From positions 1-64,000 of the forward strand of contig JAZQVO010000038.1 in the NCBI GenBank assembly GCA_045631905.1: DNA of 64,000 nt, read 5' to 3'. Source of the DNA: HGM04593 sp045631905 (GTDB lineage: Bacteria > Bacteroidota > Bacteroidia > Bacteroidales > Bacteroidaceae). Position 1 is the stretch's first letter. Each line of letters starts with the position of its first letter. The position numbers and the translations under genes are program-made. Shown here piece by piece: positions 17,546 to 26,723 of this stretch. The notes under the pieces were generated by a model. It had not been told where the DNA came from, made no database searches, and was given only the letters and a program-made list of their open reading frames with translations.

Positions 17546-18715
17546 ATGAAATACTCCAAAATACCACTACTTGTAAAAATTGTAATTGCCATAATAACAG
17601 GCATCATAGGCGGATTACTCTTCCCCACATGGCTTGCACGAGTATTTGTAACCATAAACTCAGTGTTCGGCAACTTCCTCACCTTCATAATCCCCCTGCT
17701 CATATTAGGCCTCATTGCCCCCGGCATTGCCGAAGTTGGTAAAAGAGCCAAAAACCTGCTCCTGCTCACCGCCCTGATATCCTACCTTTTCACCATCTTT
17801 GCAGGCCTCTTCTCATATGGCACATGCACACTTACCTACCCCTATCTCCTTGGTAACACCGACATTACCAACGTAGCAAGCACAAGCACCGCACTCACCC
17901 CCTACTTCACAATAGAGATGCCCCCGCTCTTTGGTGTCATGAGCGCACTCATAACAGCCTTCGTGCTGGGCATAGGCATGAGCGCGATAAAGAACGGAGC
18001 CCTCTTTTCGGCCATGAACGACCTTAAAGATATAATAACCAAAACAATATCCGGAGCCATAATACCACTTTTACCACTATACATCTTCGGAATATTCATA
18101 TCAATTACCCAAAGCGGGCAGATAGCCCCCGTGCTTGGAGTATTCATAAAAATAATAGTACTCATATTTGCAATCGCAATAATGGTACTATTAATACAAT
18201 TTATAATAGCAGGTATAATCAGCCGTAAGAACCCCTTCGCGATGCTGAAAAACATGATACCCGCATATTTCACAGCCCTCGGCACACAATCATCGGCAGC
18301 AACAATACCCGTGACACTTGCACAAAGCAAGAAAAACGGTGTCAGAGACGAAATTGCCGACTTCACAATCCCCCTCTGCGCCACCATACACCTATCGGGC
18401 AGTACACTCAAAATAGTAGCATGCGCCCTTGCCATCATAGCCATGTCGGGCGGTAGTTGCGACTTTCAAACAATGACAGGCTTCATACTAATGCTCGGAA
18501 TAACCATGATAGCCGCCCCCGGTGTACCAGGCGGTGCCATAATGGCATCACTCGGCATACTCGAAAGCATGCTCGGTTTCAACCAAGAAGCTCTTGGGCT
18601 CATGATAGCCCTCTACATAGCCATGGACAGCTTCGGAACCGCCACAAATGTCACAGGCGACGGAGCCGTATCAGTAATAATCGACACCATAGACAAAAAG
18701 AGAAAGCACAAATAA
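17546..18715 (+). CDS. Dicarboxylate/amino acid:cation symporter (DAACS family)
   Basis: This 389-residue membrane protein has about eight helices and re-entrant loops as in GltPh-type symporters. Family marks are FLTFIIPLLILGLIAPGIAEVG near the N-terminus, the serine-rich re-entrant loop around TQSSAATIPV, and AAPGVPGGAI in the second hairpin. Such carriers import glutamate, aspartate, serine or C4-dicarboxylates with sodium or protons. No substrate can be read from sequence. It follows the YihY-type gene by 11 bases. A long stem near 18750-18788 and the thiamine promoter lie downstream. Confidence 0.88.
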   Translation: MKYSKIPLLVKIVIAIITGIIGGLLFPTWLARVFVTINSVFGNFLTFIIPLLILGLIAPGIAEVGKRAKNLLLLTALISYLFTIFAGLFSYGTCTLTYPYLLGNTDITNVASTSTALTPYFTIEMPPLFGVMSALITAFVLGIGMSAIKNGALFSAMNDLKDIITKTISGAIIPLLPLYIFGIFISITQSGQIAPVLGVFIKIIVLIFAIAIMVLLIQFIIAGIISRKNPFAMLKNMIPAYFTALGTQSSAATIPVTLAQSKKNGVRDEIADFTIPLCATIHLSGSTLKIVACALAIIAMSGGSCDFQTMTGFILMLGITMIAAPGVPGGAIMASLGILESMLGFNQEALGLMIALYIAMDSFGTATNVTGDGAVSVIIDTIDKKRKHK

Positions 18716-18746
18716 ATTACGAAAAAATAAAAAAACAACATTTTAT

Positions 18747-18777
18747 TTTGAAATCTGCCACCGAGGAGCTACCTTTG
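18747..18777 (+). promoter_or_regulatory. Promoter of the thiamine operon
   Basis: TTTG (18747-18750), a 19-base spacer and TACCTTTG (18770-18777) match the -33/-7 consensus perfectly. Transcription would start about 18784, just 5' of the TPP aptamer. Confidence 0.78.
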
Positions 18778-18788
18778 TGGCAGATTTC
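18750..18788. repeat. Inverted repeat over the thiamine promoter
   Basis: GAAATCTGCCAC (18750-18761) and GTGGCAGATTTC (18777-18788) are perfect 12-base arms around a 15-base centre. They span the promoter spacer and start site. This may be a terminator hairpin for the symporter gene (no T tract follows) or an operator over the promoter. Confidence 0.6.
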
Positions 18789-18789
18789 A

Positions 18790-18866
18790 TTAACGGGGTG
18801 CCTTAATACACGGGCTGAGATCATACCCAAGAACCTGATCCGGGTAATGCCGGCGGAGGGAGATAG
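18790..18866 (+). ncRNA. TPP riboswitch (THI element)
   Basis: The conserved THI-box elements appear in order: GGGGTGCC, CTGAGATCATACCC, GAACCTGATC and GGGTAATGCCGGCGGAGGGA. These form the pyrimidine-sensing arm, the pyrophosphate-sensing arm and the P1 closure of the thiamine pyrophosphate aptamer. About 115 bases separate it from the receptor ATG; that stretch contains a GAGC-TGGAGG / CCTCCA-GCTC stem (about 18928-18962) around a T-rich loop, which could be the expression platform. TPP binding is expected to switch off the downstream uptake and pyrophosphokinase genes. Confidence 0.95.
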
Positions 18867-18982
18867 TCGAATGGCGTGCACACATTCGGCGACACAGGAA
18901 AAATCCCCATTTTCTGTTTAACCACAGAGCTTGGAGGATTCTTTTTTTACCCTCCACGCTCTACAAATTATTGAAAAATACA

Positions 18983-21220
18983 ATGAAAAAAAGAGCATTG
19001 TTATGCTACATTCTAAGTGTAGCGATGGTTGCGTATGCACAAGAGGACACAGCCAAGAAAGACAGCTTACAACGAGTAAGCCTGCAAGAAGTTGAAGTAC
19101 TGTCGGTACGCGCAACCGAGACCACCCCCGTGGCCTACACAAACATCAGTCGCGAAGAGCTAAAAAAACACAACACCGGTGTCGATTTTCCCAACCTCAT
19201 TAACATGACACCAAGCGCAATAACCACCAGCGACGCAGGAACAGGCATCGGCTACACCTCGCTACGCATACGAGGAACCGACGGCACACGCATAAACGTA
19301 ACCGCCAACGGAATACCCATAAACGACGCCGAAAGCCATACCGTTTTCTGGGTAAACCTTCCCGACCTTGCCTCCTCGGTAAAAGACGTACAGATACAAC
19401 GCGGAGCAGGCACATCGACCAACGGAGCAGGAGCCTTCGGCGCAAGCATAAACATGCAACTCAACGAGTTCAACAGCAAGCCCTACGGCGAGATAAGCAG
19501 TTCGATAGGCTCGTTCGGCACACACAAAACCACCCTCAACGTAGGCACAGGTATCATGAACGACCATTGGGCACTAGATGCCCGCCTCTCCGACATAGGC
19601 AGCGACGGCTACATAAAACGCGCAAAAACCTCCCTACAATCGTACTACCTGCAAGGCAGTTATTACAACGACAACACCGCCATAAAATTCATAACCTTCT
19701 CGGGCGAAGAGGAGACCTACCACGCATGGAACTACGCCTCAAAGGAAGAGATGAGGCTCTACGGTCGCCGATACAACAGTTGCGGATACATGTACACCGA
19801 CGACAACGGCAAAGCCCACTATTACGACGACCAAACCGACAACTACAAACAACAAAACTACCAACTCCTTGCCGACCACATTTTCTCCTCTAAATGGAAA
19901 GCAAACATCGGCCTGCACTACACCAAGGGCGACGGCTACTACCAAGAATACAAGACCGGCCGAAAACTCATAGAATACGCCCTTACACCATTTGAGCAGG
20001 ACGGCAACATAGTAAAAAAGAGCGACCTCGTGCGCAAAAAAGCCATGGACAACCACTTTGGCGGAGCAATATTCTCGGTAAACTACATCGACGACCGCTT
20101 GAACGCCACCCTTGGCGGAGCCGTAAACCGTTACATAGGAGATCACTTTGGGCATGTACTCTGGGTAAAAAACTATTCAGGCAACCTCACCCCCAACCAC
20201 GAATATTACCGTAACCAAGGACAAAAAAACGATGCCAACATCTACCTAAAAGGTGACCTCAAACTAACAAAAAGAGTGAACGCATACGGAGATATACAGT
20301 TCCGCCACATCACATACAAAATAGACGGACACAACGACAAGTGGAACGACAACGACGAAGCCCTGCAACAACTCGCCATAGACGAAACCTTCAACTTTGT
20401 AAACCCCAAAGCCGGTATCTCATGGCAGATAAACAACAACAGCCGTCTCTTCGGCTCCGTGAGCATGGCACACAAAGAGCCAACACGCAACAACTACACC
20501 GACGGCAAGCTCCACGAACGCCCCAAAGCCGAGCAACTACTCGACTACGAGCTGGGCTACACCTATGCAAACAACAAATTCCACATGGGAGCAAACATCT
20601 ACTACATGAACTACAAAGACCAACTTGTGCTCACCGGCGAGCTCAACGAGATAGGCGAAGCACTAGCCGCCAACGTACCTCACAGCTACCGCGCAGGCAT
20701 AGAGCTCATGGCAGGCATTAAACTACCCTGTGGCTTTTCATGGGACATAAACGCCACATTCAGCCGTAACCGCATAAAGAACTTCACCGAAACACTCTAC
20801 GAAGAAGAGTGGGTAGGCGGAAACCGTTGGGTGATAGAGCACGGCGACACCCCCATAGCCTTCTCGCCCGAAGTTGTAGCAAACAACACACTAAGCTACA
20901 CATTCAAAGGCTTCGAAGCATCGTTGCATACACAATATGTAAGCAAGCAATACATGAGCAACGCCAAACAGAGCGACCAAACCCTCGATGCCTATCTGGT
21001 GAGCAACCTACGCATGGCCTACAACTTCGCGTGCCCCCACACCAAAGGCATCACAGTAGGCGTTACCGTGTACAACCTCTTCGACCACGAATACGAGAAC
21101 AACGGCTACGCAGGAAGCGGTTTCTACATGGACAACGACACCAAAGTACGCTACAACTATGCAGGATATGCGGCACAAGCAGGCATAAACGCACTTGCAA
21201 ACATAACCATAAGACTATAA
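18983..21220 (+). CDS. TonB-dependent outer membrane receptor, probably for thiamine
   Basis: The protein (745 residues) has a signal peptide ending VAYAQ, a short N-terminal segment, a plug domain (about 50-170, with SLRIRGTDGTRINVTANGIPINDAES and VQIQRGAGTSTNGAGAFG) and a 22-strand-type beta barrel ending in an aromatic-poor but typical ITIRL strand. Position directly behind a TPP riboswitch and before PnuT and thiamin pyrophosphokinase strongly suggests uptake of thiamine or a precursor across the outer membrane; such receptors are established in Bacteroides. The ATG at 18983 gives the best signal peptide; an in-frame TTG at 18971 is less likely. Confidence 0.92.
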   Translation: MKKRALLCYILSVAMVAYAQEDTAKKDSLQRVSLQEVEVLSVRATETTPVAYTNISREELKKHNTGVDFPNLINMTPSAITTSDAGTGIGYTSLRIRGTDGTRINVTANGIPINDAESHTVFWVNLPDLASSVKDVQIQRGAGTSTNGAGAFGASINMQLNEFNSKPYGEISSSIGSFGTHKTTLNVGTGIMNDHWALDARLSDIGSDGYIKRAKTSLQSYYLQGSYYNDNTAIKFITFSGEEETYHAWNYASKEEMRLYGRRYNSCGYMYTDDNGKAHYYDDQTDNYKQQNYQLLADHIFSSKWKANIGLHYTKGDGYYQEYKTGRKLIEYALTPFEQDGNIVKKSDLVRKKAMDNHFGGAIFSVNYIDDRLNATLGGAVNRYIGDHFGHVLWVKNYSGNLTPNHEYYRNQGQKNDANIYLKGDLKLTKRVNAYGDIQFRHITYKIDGHNDKWNDNDEALQQLAIDETFNFVNPKAGISWQINNNSRLFGSVSMAHKEPTRNNYTDGKLHERPKAEQLLDYELGYTYANNKFHMGANIYYMNYKDQLVLTGELNEIGEALAANVPHSYRAGIELMAGIKLPCGFSWDINATFSRNRIKNFTETLYEEEWVGGNRWVIEHGDTPIAFSPEVVANNTLSYTFKGFEASLHTQYVSKQYMSNAKQSDQTLDAYLVSNLRMAYNFACPHTKGITVGVTVYNLFDHEYENNGYAGSGFYMDNDTKVRYNYAGYAAQAGINALANITIRL

Positions 21221-21225
21221 CACAC

Positions 21226-21822
21226 ATGGAAACGGCAATAGAGATAATAGGAACCCTTGTCGGGATAATTTACCTATGGTTAGAATACCGTGCAAGCATA
21301 TACCTGTGGATAGCAAGCATCATAATGCCGGCAATATACCTATACATATACTACACAGCAGGGCTATACGCCGACTTTGGCATAAACATATACTACCTGC
21401 TCATAGCCCTATATGGCTGGTTGGCATGGCGTTACGGCTTCGCACTCTTTGGCCGTGAGAAAAAAGCAGAGATAGAGCTTAAAATAACCCACACCCCCAA
21501 AAGGGTGTGGGCCAAGCTCCTTCTCACATACACTATTGCACAAACCACAATAGCCTACATACTGATAAACCACACCGACAGCACCGTACCCTTGTGGGAC
21601 TCATTCACCACCTCCCTGAGCATAGTCGGAATGTATATGCTCGCACGCAAATACATTGAACAGTGGTGGGTGTGGCTTGTGGTAGACATAACAAGCGCCG
21701 GACTATACATACACAAAGAGCTCTATTTTACCGCCATACTTTATGCCGTTTACGCCATAATATCTATCTTTGGCTATCGCGAATGGAAAAAAATAATGCA
21801 GAACCATGAAACAGAACTATGA
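21226..21822 (+). CDS. pnuT: PnuC-family thiamine transporter (PnuT)
   Basis: This 198-residue, highly hydrophobic protein has about seven helices and the PnuC-family pattern WLEYRASIYLWIASI and NIYYLLIALYGWLAW. PnuC relatives are facilitators whose substrate (nicotinamide riboside, riboflavin or thiamine) is trapped by phosphorylation inside. Here the neighbours, a TPP-riboswitch-controlled receptor (5 bases upstream) and a thiamin pyrophosphokinase (17-base overlap), indicate thiamine, hence PnuT. The ATG at 21226 was chosen because longer readings lie inside the receptor gene and do not look like protein. Confidence 0.88.
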   Translation: METAIEIIGTLVGIIYLWLEYRASIYLWIASIIMPAIYLYIYYTAGLYADFGINIYYLLIALYGWLAWRYGFALFGREKKAEIELKITHTPKRVWAKLLLTYTIAQTTIAYILINHTDSTVPLWDSFTTSLSIVGMYMLARKYIEQWWVWLVVDITSAGLYIHKELYFTAILYAVYAIISIFGYREWKKIMQNHETEL

Positions 21823-22429
21823 TGCAGTTATAATAGCCAACGGAGAATACCCGTTTGCACCCCAAGCCCTCGAAATTATCTCCAACGCACCATACGTAGT
21901 ATGTTGCGACGGAGGAGCCGACAACTACATCGCCCACGGGCACACCCCCGACATAATCATCGGCGACGGAGACTCACTCAGCCATGCCAACCGCGCCAAA
22001 TACGCCCACCTCTTCGTTCATGTAACCGAGCAAGAAAACAACGACCAGACAAAAGCAGTAAAACACCTAATGGAAAGAGGCAAAAACCACATAGCCATAG
22101 TTGGAGCAACAGGCAAACGCGAAGACCACACCTTGGGCAACATAAGCCTTCTCATGGAGTATGCCCGTGCCGGAGCACAAGTATGTTCATACACCAACTA
22201 CGGAGTATTTATCCCCTGCAAAGGAAAATTCACATACACAGCCACAAAAGGCCAACAAATATCCATATTCAACTTCGGAGCAAAGAATTTCGCATCGAAA
22301 GGGCTCCTGTACCCAATATACGACTTCACAAATTGGTGGCAAGGCACCCTGAACGAGTGTACGCAAGAAGATGTAGAGATAACAGCCGATGGAGAATATA
22401 TGATATTTATAAACTACCCCAACCCCTAA
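21806..22429 (+). CDS. Thiamin pyrophosphokinase
   Basis: This 207-residue cytoplasmic enzyme transfers pyrophosphate from ATP to thiamine, giving TPP. The family motifs are clear: VCCDGGADNYIAHGHTPDIIIGDGDSL (Asp-rich metal and ATP site, residues about 32-58), EQENNDQTKAVKHL and VGATGKREDHTLGNISLL. It overlaps pnuT by 17 bases and completes the receptor, transporter, kinase pathway; its product is the riboswitch ligand, closing the feedback loop. Its stop overlaps the 3' end of the convergent pseudouridine synthase gene by 4 bases, leaving no room for a separate terminator. Confidence 0.94.
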   Translation: MKQNYDAVIIANGEYPFAPQALEIISNAPYVVCCDGGADNYIAHGHTPDIIIGDGDSLSHANRAKYAHLFVHVTEQENNDQTKAVKHLMERGKNHIAIVGATGKREDHTLGNISLLMEYARAGAQVCSYTNYGVFIPCKGKFTYTATKGQQISIFNFGAKNFASKGLLYPIYDFTNWWQGTLNECTQEDVEITADGEYMIFINYPNP

Positions 22430-24060
22430 ACACCAAAACAAGCAGGCGAAACAAATTCCACACGACGACCACTCACAGGGTGTTCAAACGCAATGAAACA
22501 CGCATGTAACATAAGCCTCTGACCGGCCATGCCATACAAAGCATCTCCAACAATAGGCACATCGAGCCCTAAACGATGGGCACAATGCACACGCAACTGA
22601 TGCGTGCGCCCCGTAACAGGAACAAGAGAAACCAAAGCACACTCCCTGCCATTCCACACAGACTTGCGCAAAACCCTGTACAAAGTAACAGCCTCCTTGC
22701 CACACACAAAGTCCACCTTCTGACAAGGCCTATGCTCATAATCGGGCATCAAAGGCAAACAAACCTCCCCTTCACCCTTTACCGGCACACCCTCCAAAAG
22801 AGCCACATACTCCTTCTCCACAAGACGCGATGCAAAAAGAGCCTGCATAGCCCTATACACCTCCATGGAACGTGCCACCACAAGAATACCCGACGTTGCC
22901 ATGTCGAGCCTGTGAGCCACAAACAAATCGTTACTGTTATACTTTGCCCGCAACCAATCCTGCACACTCACACCACCAACAATCCCCGGCACCGACAAAA
23001 CCCCATGCGGTTTCTCCACCACCACGAGAGCCTCATCTTCAAAAAGAATCTTTATATCGCCCACATCGCCACCACGCTCCACAGCCGACTCCTCCACATT
23101 CAGCCCCTGCAACATAAAGGTGAGAATAGGCAAACATTTGCTCTTGCACGAAGGGTAAAAAGCACCATCGCGACGCACCTCACCCACAGGCGAAGCGCCA
23201 ACCCAAAATTCAGCCATCGCAAGCGGTTGCATACCATTCAAAAAGGCATATTGCAACAACTTGGGAGCAGCACACTCCCCTGCACCGGCAGGTGGCAAGC
23301 CACCTGTATATTCCTCAAAAACCGAAAGAAGATTCTTCTCCTCGCCACGCGCATTAAGTATCTTGAAATTTGAGAAAAGCCACTCCTGCAAAGCAGCCGA
23401 ACGCTCCTTGCGCTCACAGGCAAGGCCGGCAATCTTCTCCTCAAACGGGCGCACAGCGACCTTTGCTTGCTCCACCCGTTCGGCCCAGCACCTCGACACC
23501 CTTTTAAGCTCGGCCTTCTCAAACTGGCTACAACGCACCATCGTGGCAAGTTCTTCGGGCGACAAGCCACCCTCGCCACGCTTAACAGCACGAGCCTCCT
23601 TGTTCTTCGCGTTTACAGCCCGACGAGCCTCCACAGCCCGACGAGCCTCCTCCTCGACATGTTGCATAGCAGCAACAGCCAAAGAGTACTCTTCGCACTC
23701 CTTCAATATTTTAATCTCCCCATTTATAGCACTTATAGAGGCCTCTTCTCGCTTAAAATAACCATCGGGAGCAAGAAAATCGAAAACAGGAGGAACAAAC
23801 CCCTCAACCCTGTTGCTACCACAAAGCAAACCTGAGAAACCGGCAAGATAACCAACCACACCATCACCATCGCGCACCACCAGCACGCCAAACATTTTAC
23901 CCGTGGAGGCATCGGCAGCCACAGCACTCTCGGCCAAAAGAGAGGCACGCAACTCCCTCACCGCAACATCACACAACGGGTGAGAGCGGTAGTAAAAAGG
24001 GTTATTAAATGAAACAGGCTCTTCAATACCGGATATATCCTCCTTAAACCTATGAAACAT
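22426..24060 (-). CDS. RluA-family RNA pseudouridine synthase with long N-terminal extension
   Basis: Of 544 residues, the last ~220 form the RluA catalytic domain: VVEKPHGVLSVPG, the catalytic motif AHRLDMATSGILVVARS (Asp nucleophile) and GRTHQLRVHCAHRLG. Residues about 130-240 are a charged Glu/Arg/Ala-rich coiled-coil-like stretch, and the first ~110 residues form a further domain of unknown role (VRDGDGVVGYLAGFSGLL). RluA enzymes isomerise uridines in 23S rRNA or tRNA. The extension more than doubles the usual length; similar long proteins occur in Bacteroidota. It begins 6 bases after the beta-helix gene stop and may be cotranscribed with it. The RNA target is unknown. Confidence 0.88.
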   Translation of the reverse strand: MFHRFKEDISGIEEPVSFNNPFYYRSHPLCDVAVRELRASLLAESAVAADASTGKMFGVLVVRDGDGVVGYLAGFSGLLCGSNRVEGFVPPVFDFLAPDGYFKREEASISAINGEIKILKECEEYSLAVAAMQHVEEEARRAVEARRAVNAKNKEARAVKRGEGGLSPEELATMVRCSQFEKAELKRVSRCWAERVEQAKVAVRPFEEKIAGLACERKERSAALQEWLFSNFKILNARGEEKNLLSVFEEYTGGLPPAGAGECAAPKLLQYAFLNGMQPLAMAEFWVGASPVGEVRRDGAFYPSCKSKCLPILTFMLQGLNVEESAVERGGDVGDIKILFEDEALVVVEKPHGVLSVPGIVGGVSVQDWLRAKYNSNDLFVAHRLDMATSGILVVARSMEVYRAMQALFASRLVEKEYVALLEGVPVKGEGEVCLPLMPDYEHRPCQKVDFVCGKEAVTLYRVLRKSVWNGRECALVSLVPVTGRTHQLRVHCAHRLGLDVPIVGDALYGMAGQRLMLHACFIAFEHPVSGRRVEFVSPACFGV

Positions 24061-24066
24061 ACACTA

Positions 24067-25908
24067 TTAACGATAGCGATACATTATATCCTTGGTAGCA
24101 TCGAACCCTGTCGAAAAATCATTGTTCTCAATAGTTACATTCACCACCCTGTCGAAGAGGAAACGATGCTTGTTCCAGTGAAAAGGCACATAGTCGTTAT
24201 TCTGTACAATCTTGTTATTGCGGAACACAAAGCCATCGAGCGACTTTGCATAAACGATAGGCACATCGAATGTCTCAAAAACATTATCCTCAATTACCAC
24301 ACCCGTGCCATCGCCACCATGAAAATATTTTGTCTGCGCCTGCAAGTTAGGAATTTCGGGGAATATCGATATAATACCATCGGTAAATTGGAACATATTA
24401 GTAAGCGCATTGATAAAACGGTTATTACGAATGAGCACATTACGGCAAGCACCCGTCTCGAACCACCCGTTGCAGTCGCCACACAAAAGAATAGCCGTTC
24501 CCGATGTATGGTCGAAGGTGTTATTCTCAACACGCACATTCTTGGGCGTACTGAACAAAGCCCCTCTCGCACGATTATTGGCAATCATATTGTCGCAGAA
24601 GACCACCTCTGGAGTCCATACAAGATTTTCAACACCATAATCGCCACAAGCAATATCGGTAGCAACCACATCGCGCAAAGTAATCTTAAACTCCTTTGCC
24701 CCATCGACCGAAGGCTTGTCATACGGCTCAATCTTCTCAATCACATTAGGCTCGCACACCTCCATAGTCGAAGAACGCACAAACTGCACTTTGTCGCCCT
24801 CGCCTCCCCAATAAAAGCCATACGCCTGCGAGTGCATATAACGCCCCACTATAACATTATCGGCAAGACGCTGTGTCACACGCAAATAAGTCCCATGCAC
24901 ATTTATAGCATCGTCCATCATACCCGTGTAAACACCATTATTCGAACGAATCAACCCCTTGCAACCCGAAAAGTGAGTAGCATCGGCCTGAGTACTGAAA
25001 TATCGGCCCTCGCTCTTGCGTGGAACAACATTAAAATATTCGAGATCAATATTATCGCTATTCTGCGCCAAAAGACCCATACCCTCGGCATAATAGACGT
25101 AAACACGAGAAAGAGTGGTATTCTTGCACTTAGAGACAAAGATACCCGGTGTGGGGCGTGCATACGAACGCATAGCAACCACGGTGCCCGGCAACAGACG
25201 AGAATCGCGCCACGGAGCACGGATAAGACCGTGCGCAACCTCCTCGACACCATTCACACCAACCCCAATATCGCTTGTACGATAGACCAAACGACCCGTT
25301 TTTCCATCGAAAGCAATTCCGGCCGAAGGAGTCATCTCCCAATTACTGCCAGACACGACCAACCTTCCACCTGCAACCTTGTAATTTACATAAGGAGCAA
25401 CACGATAGGTAATATAACCACTCTCGGTATCATTCTCAACAACCTCAACCTGAGTAATTTGCGGTACACGCGTATCTATCACTATTGAGCTTAGCTCGCA
25501 ATTATCGCAGCCAACCATAGCCACAGGCAACATACGCCCATTCATTAAAAATTGTGTAGCACCGACATCATCGCCACCATAATATTCGGCACCTTGAAGA
25601 GTAAAATTCCTCAAACCCTCCAACACAACAGCCACACGCTTGGGATTATCCTGGTCGTGGTTCGAAACATAATATTCGCGCACATTTGCGCTATCGGGGT
25701 AAAAATCATACTCACCCGCCTCAAAAACCAAACGCGCAGGCCTTCCTTTACGTTCCGCCTTGATCGTTTCAACAGCCGTTGCAAGCTCTTTTGTCATGTC
25801 CTTGCCCGTGTTAGGCACAACACCAAAATATTTTGCCTGATAAACCTTTTCGCCGGCACATGCTGTAAATAAAACAGCAGTAAGCACAAATAGAAATATT
25901 TTTTTCAT
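24067..25908 (-). CDS. Right-handed beta-helix lipoprotein, probable GH110 alpha-1,3-galactosidase
   Basis: This 613-residue protein starts with a lipoprotein signal (VLFTACAG, Cys 17) and so is likely surface or periplasmic. After YFGVVPNTGKD, typical of pectate-lyase-like beta helices, REYYVSNHDQDNPKRVAV, the central TQADATHFSGCKG and IRNNRF/IENNDF repeats resemble Bacteroides GH110 enzymes, which release alpha-1,3-linked galactose such as that of the blood group B antigen. No SusC/SusD pair or other glycan genes are nearby. Glycosidase activity is inferred; other beta-helix carbohydrate enzymes remain possible. Confidence 0.68.
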   Translation of the reverse strand: MKKIFLFVLTAVLFTACAGEKVYQAKYFGVVPNTGKDMTKELATAVETIKAERKGRPARLVFEAGEYDFYPDSANVREYYVSNHDQDNPKRVAVVLEGLRNFTLQGAEYYGGDDVGATQFLMNGRMLPVAMVGCDNCELSSIVIDTRVPQITQVEVVENDTESGYITYRVAPYVNYKVAGGRLVVSGSNWEMTPSAGIAFDGKTGRLVYRTSDIGVGVNGVEEVAHGLIRAPWRDSRLLPGTVVAMRSYARPTPGIFVSKCKNTTLSRVYVYYAEGMGLLAQNSDNIDLEYFNVVPRKSEGRYFSTQADATHFSGCKGLIRSNNGVYTGMMDDAINVHGTYLRVTQRLADNVIVGRYMHSQAYGFYWGGEGDKVQFVRSSTMEVCEPNVIEKIEPYDKPSVDGAKEFKITLRDVVATDIACGDYGVENLVWTPEVVFCDNMIANNRARGALFSTPKNVRVENNTFDHTSGTAILLCGDCNGWFETGACRNVLIRNNRFINALTNMFQFTDGIISIFPEIPNLQAQTKYFHGGDGTGVVIEDNVFETFDVPIVYAKSLDGFVFRNNKIVQNNDYVPFHWNKHRFLFDRVVNVTIENNDFSTGFDATKDIMYRYR

Positions 25909-25931
25909 AATTAAAAATTAATCATTTTTCG

Positions 25932-25939
25932 CGAAGATA
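25932..25939 (-). promoter_or_regulatory. Candidate promoter -7 box of the beta-helix lipoprotein gene
   Basis: TATCTTCG on the - strand lies 23 bases before the ATG at 25908. No clear -33 box. Confidence 0.5.
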
Positions 25940-26071
25940 CAAAAAAGGAAAGAGCACACAATAAATTAATAAACAAAAAGTAATCTTCTTTTATAAAAAG
26001 ACTTTATTATGTCAAAATTTTGAAAAAAAATATTATTATTTTTAATATTGCCGAAACTAAGAAACAAAACC

Positions 26072-26563
26072 ATGGAACTAAGCTATTTTTTACCGAAAAG
26101 AGACTCACCTACATAGCAATTATCGTTAGTGTACTATCGCTCCTGCAATACACATGCGATGGGAGCAAAAAAGACAAAACAACCAAAGTAGAAAAGACCC
26201 AACTATACAGGAGGCGAAGCGGTAGAAAACTCCTTGACAGCCTTTAACACCTATGGCGAATACAACAGCGTAACATTCAAAGTAGGTTGCCTCCCCTTGG
26301 CAAGAGTAAAATCGACAGAGCCCGAACACCTTATGATAGGTGCCGACCACAAAGTCATGGCCAACATCGCGCTGTACGAAGATATGGAACCTACGGAATT
26401 TACCGTTCCCATCGATGGTTGCCAGCAACTTATATTCTGGCTGGCAAACAAAGGTGGCAACTCGGCCCAATACGTATTCTACGATATTGTTCTGACAAAA
26501 GACAAACTTCCACTCAAAATCCCCGCAAAGTCACAGATGGAGATACCAGCCCCAGCCGAATAG
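26072..26563 (+). pseudogene. Small single-TM protein gene with two compensating frameshifts
   Basis: Read from the ATG at 26072, the frame is lost at a T6 tract (26086-26091) and regained at CCC near 26203. Restoring one T and removing one C gives a continuous ~163-residue protein: a short cytoplasmic start, one membrane helix (LTYIAIIVSVLSLLQYTC), a Lys-rich linker, then an extracytoplasmic domain with YNSVTFKVG, EHLMIGADHKVMANIALYEDMEPTEFTVPI and NKGGNSAQYVFYDI. The last part recalls carbohydrate-binding NPCBM-like beta sandwiches, but I do not assign a family. Both shifts fall in short homopolymers, so assembly error is as likely as decay. It ends before a hairpin at 26589-26610. Confidence 0.6.
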
Positions 26564-26588
26564 GCGAGAATAAGCTACAACATAAAAG

Positions 26589-26610
26589 AACCGTGGTCGC
26601 AACCACGGTT
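26589..26610. terminator. Hairpin at the island's left flank
   Basis: A 9-bp stem, AACCGTGGT / ACCACGGTT with loop CGCA, lies after the frameshifted gene. It separates core sequence from the AT-richer island. No recognisable attachment repeat is seen from here to 26723. Confidence 0.65.
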
Positions 26611-26723
26611 GAACCAAAATATGATTTGTATTTTGCTGATTATCAGTAATACAATAACGAAAACTCTACGAATTGATACCATAAAGTTCCAGTTGTTTTT
26701 TTATACAGAGTTTTAATGTAAAA

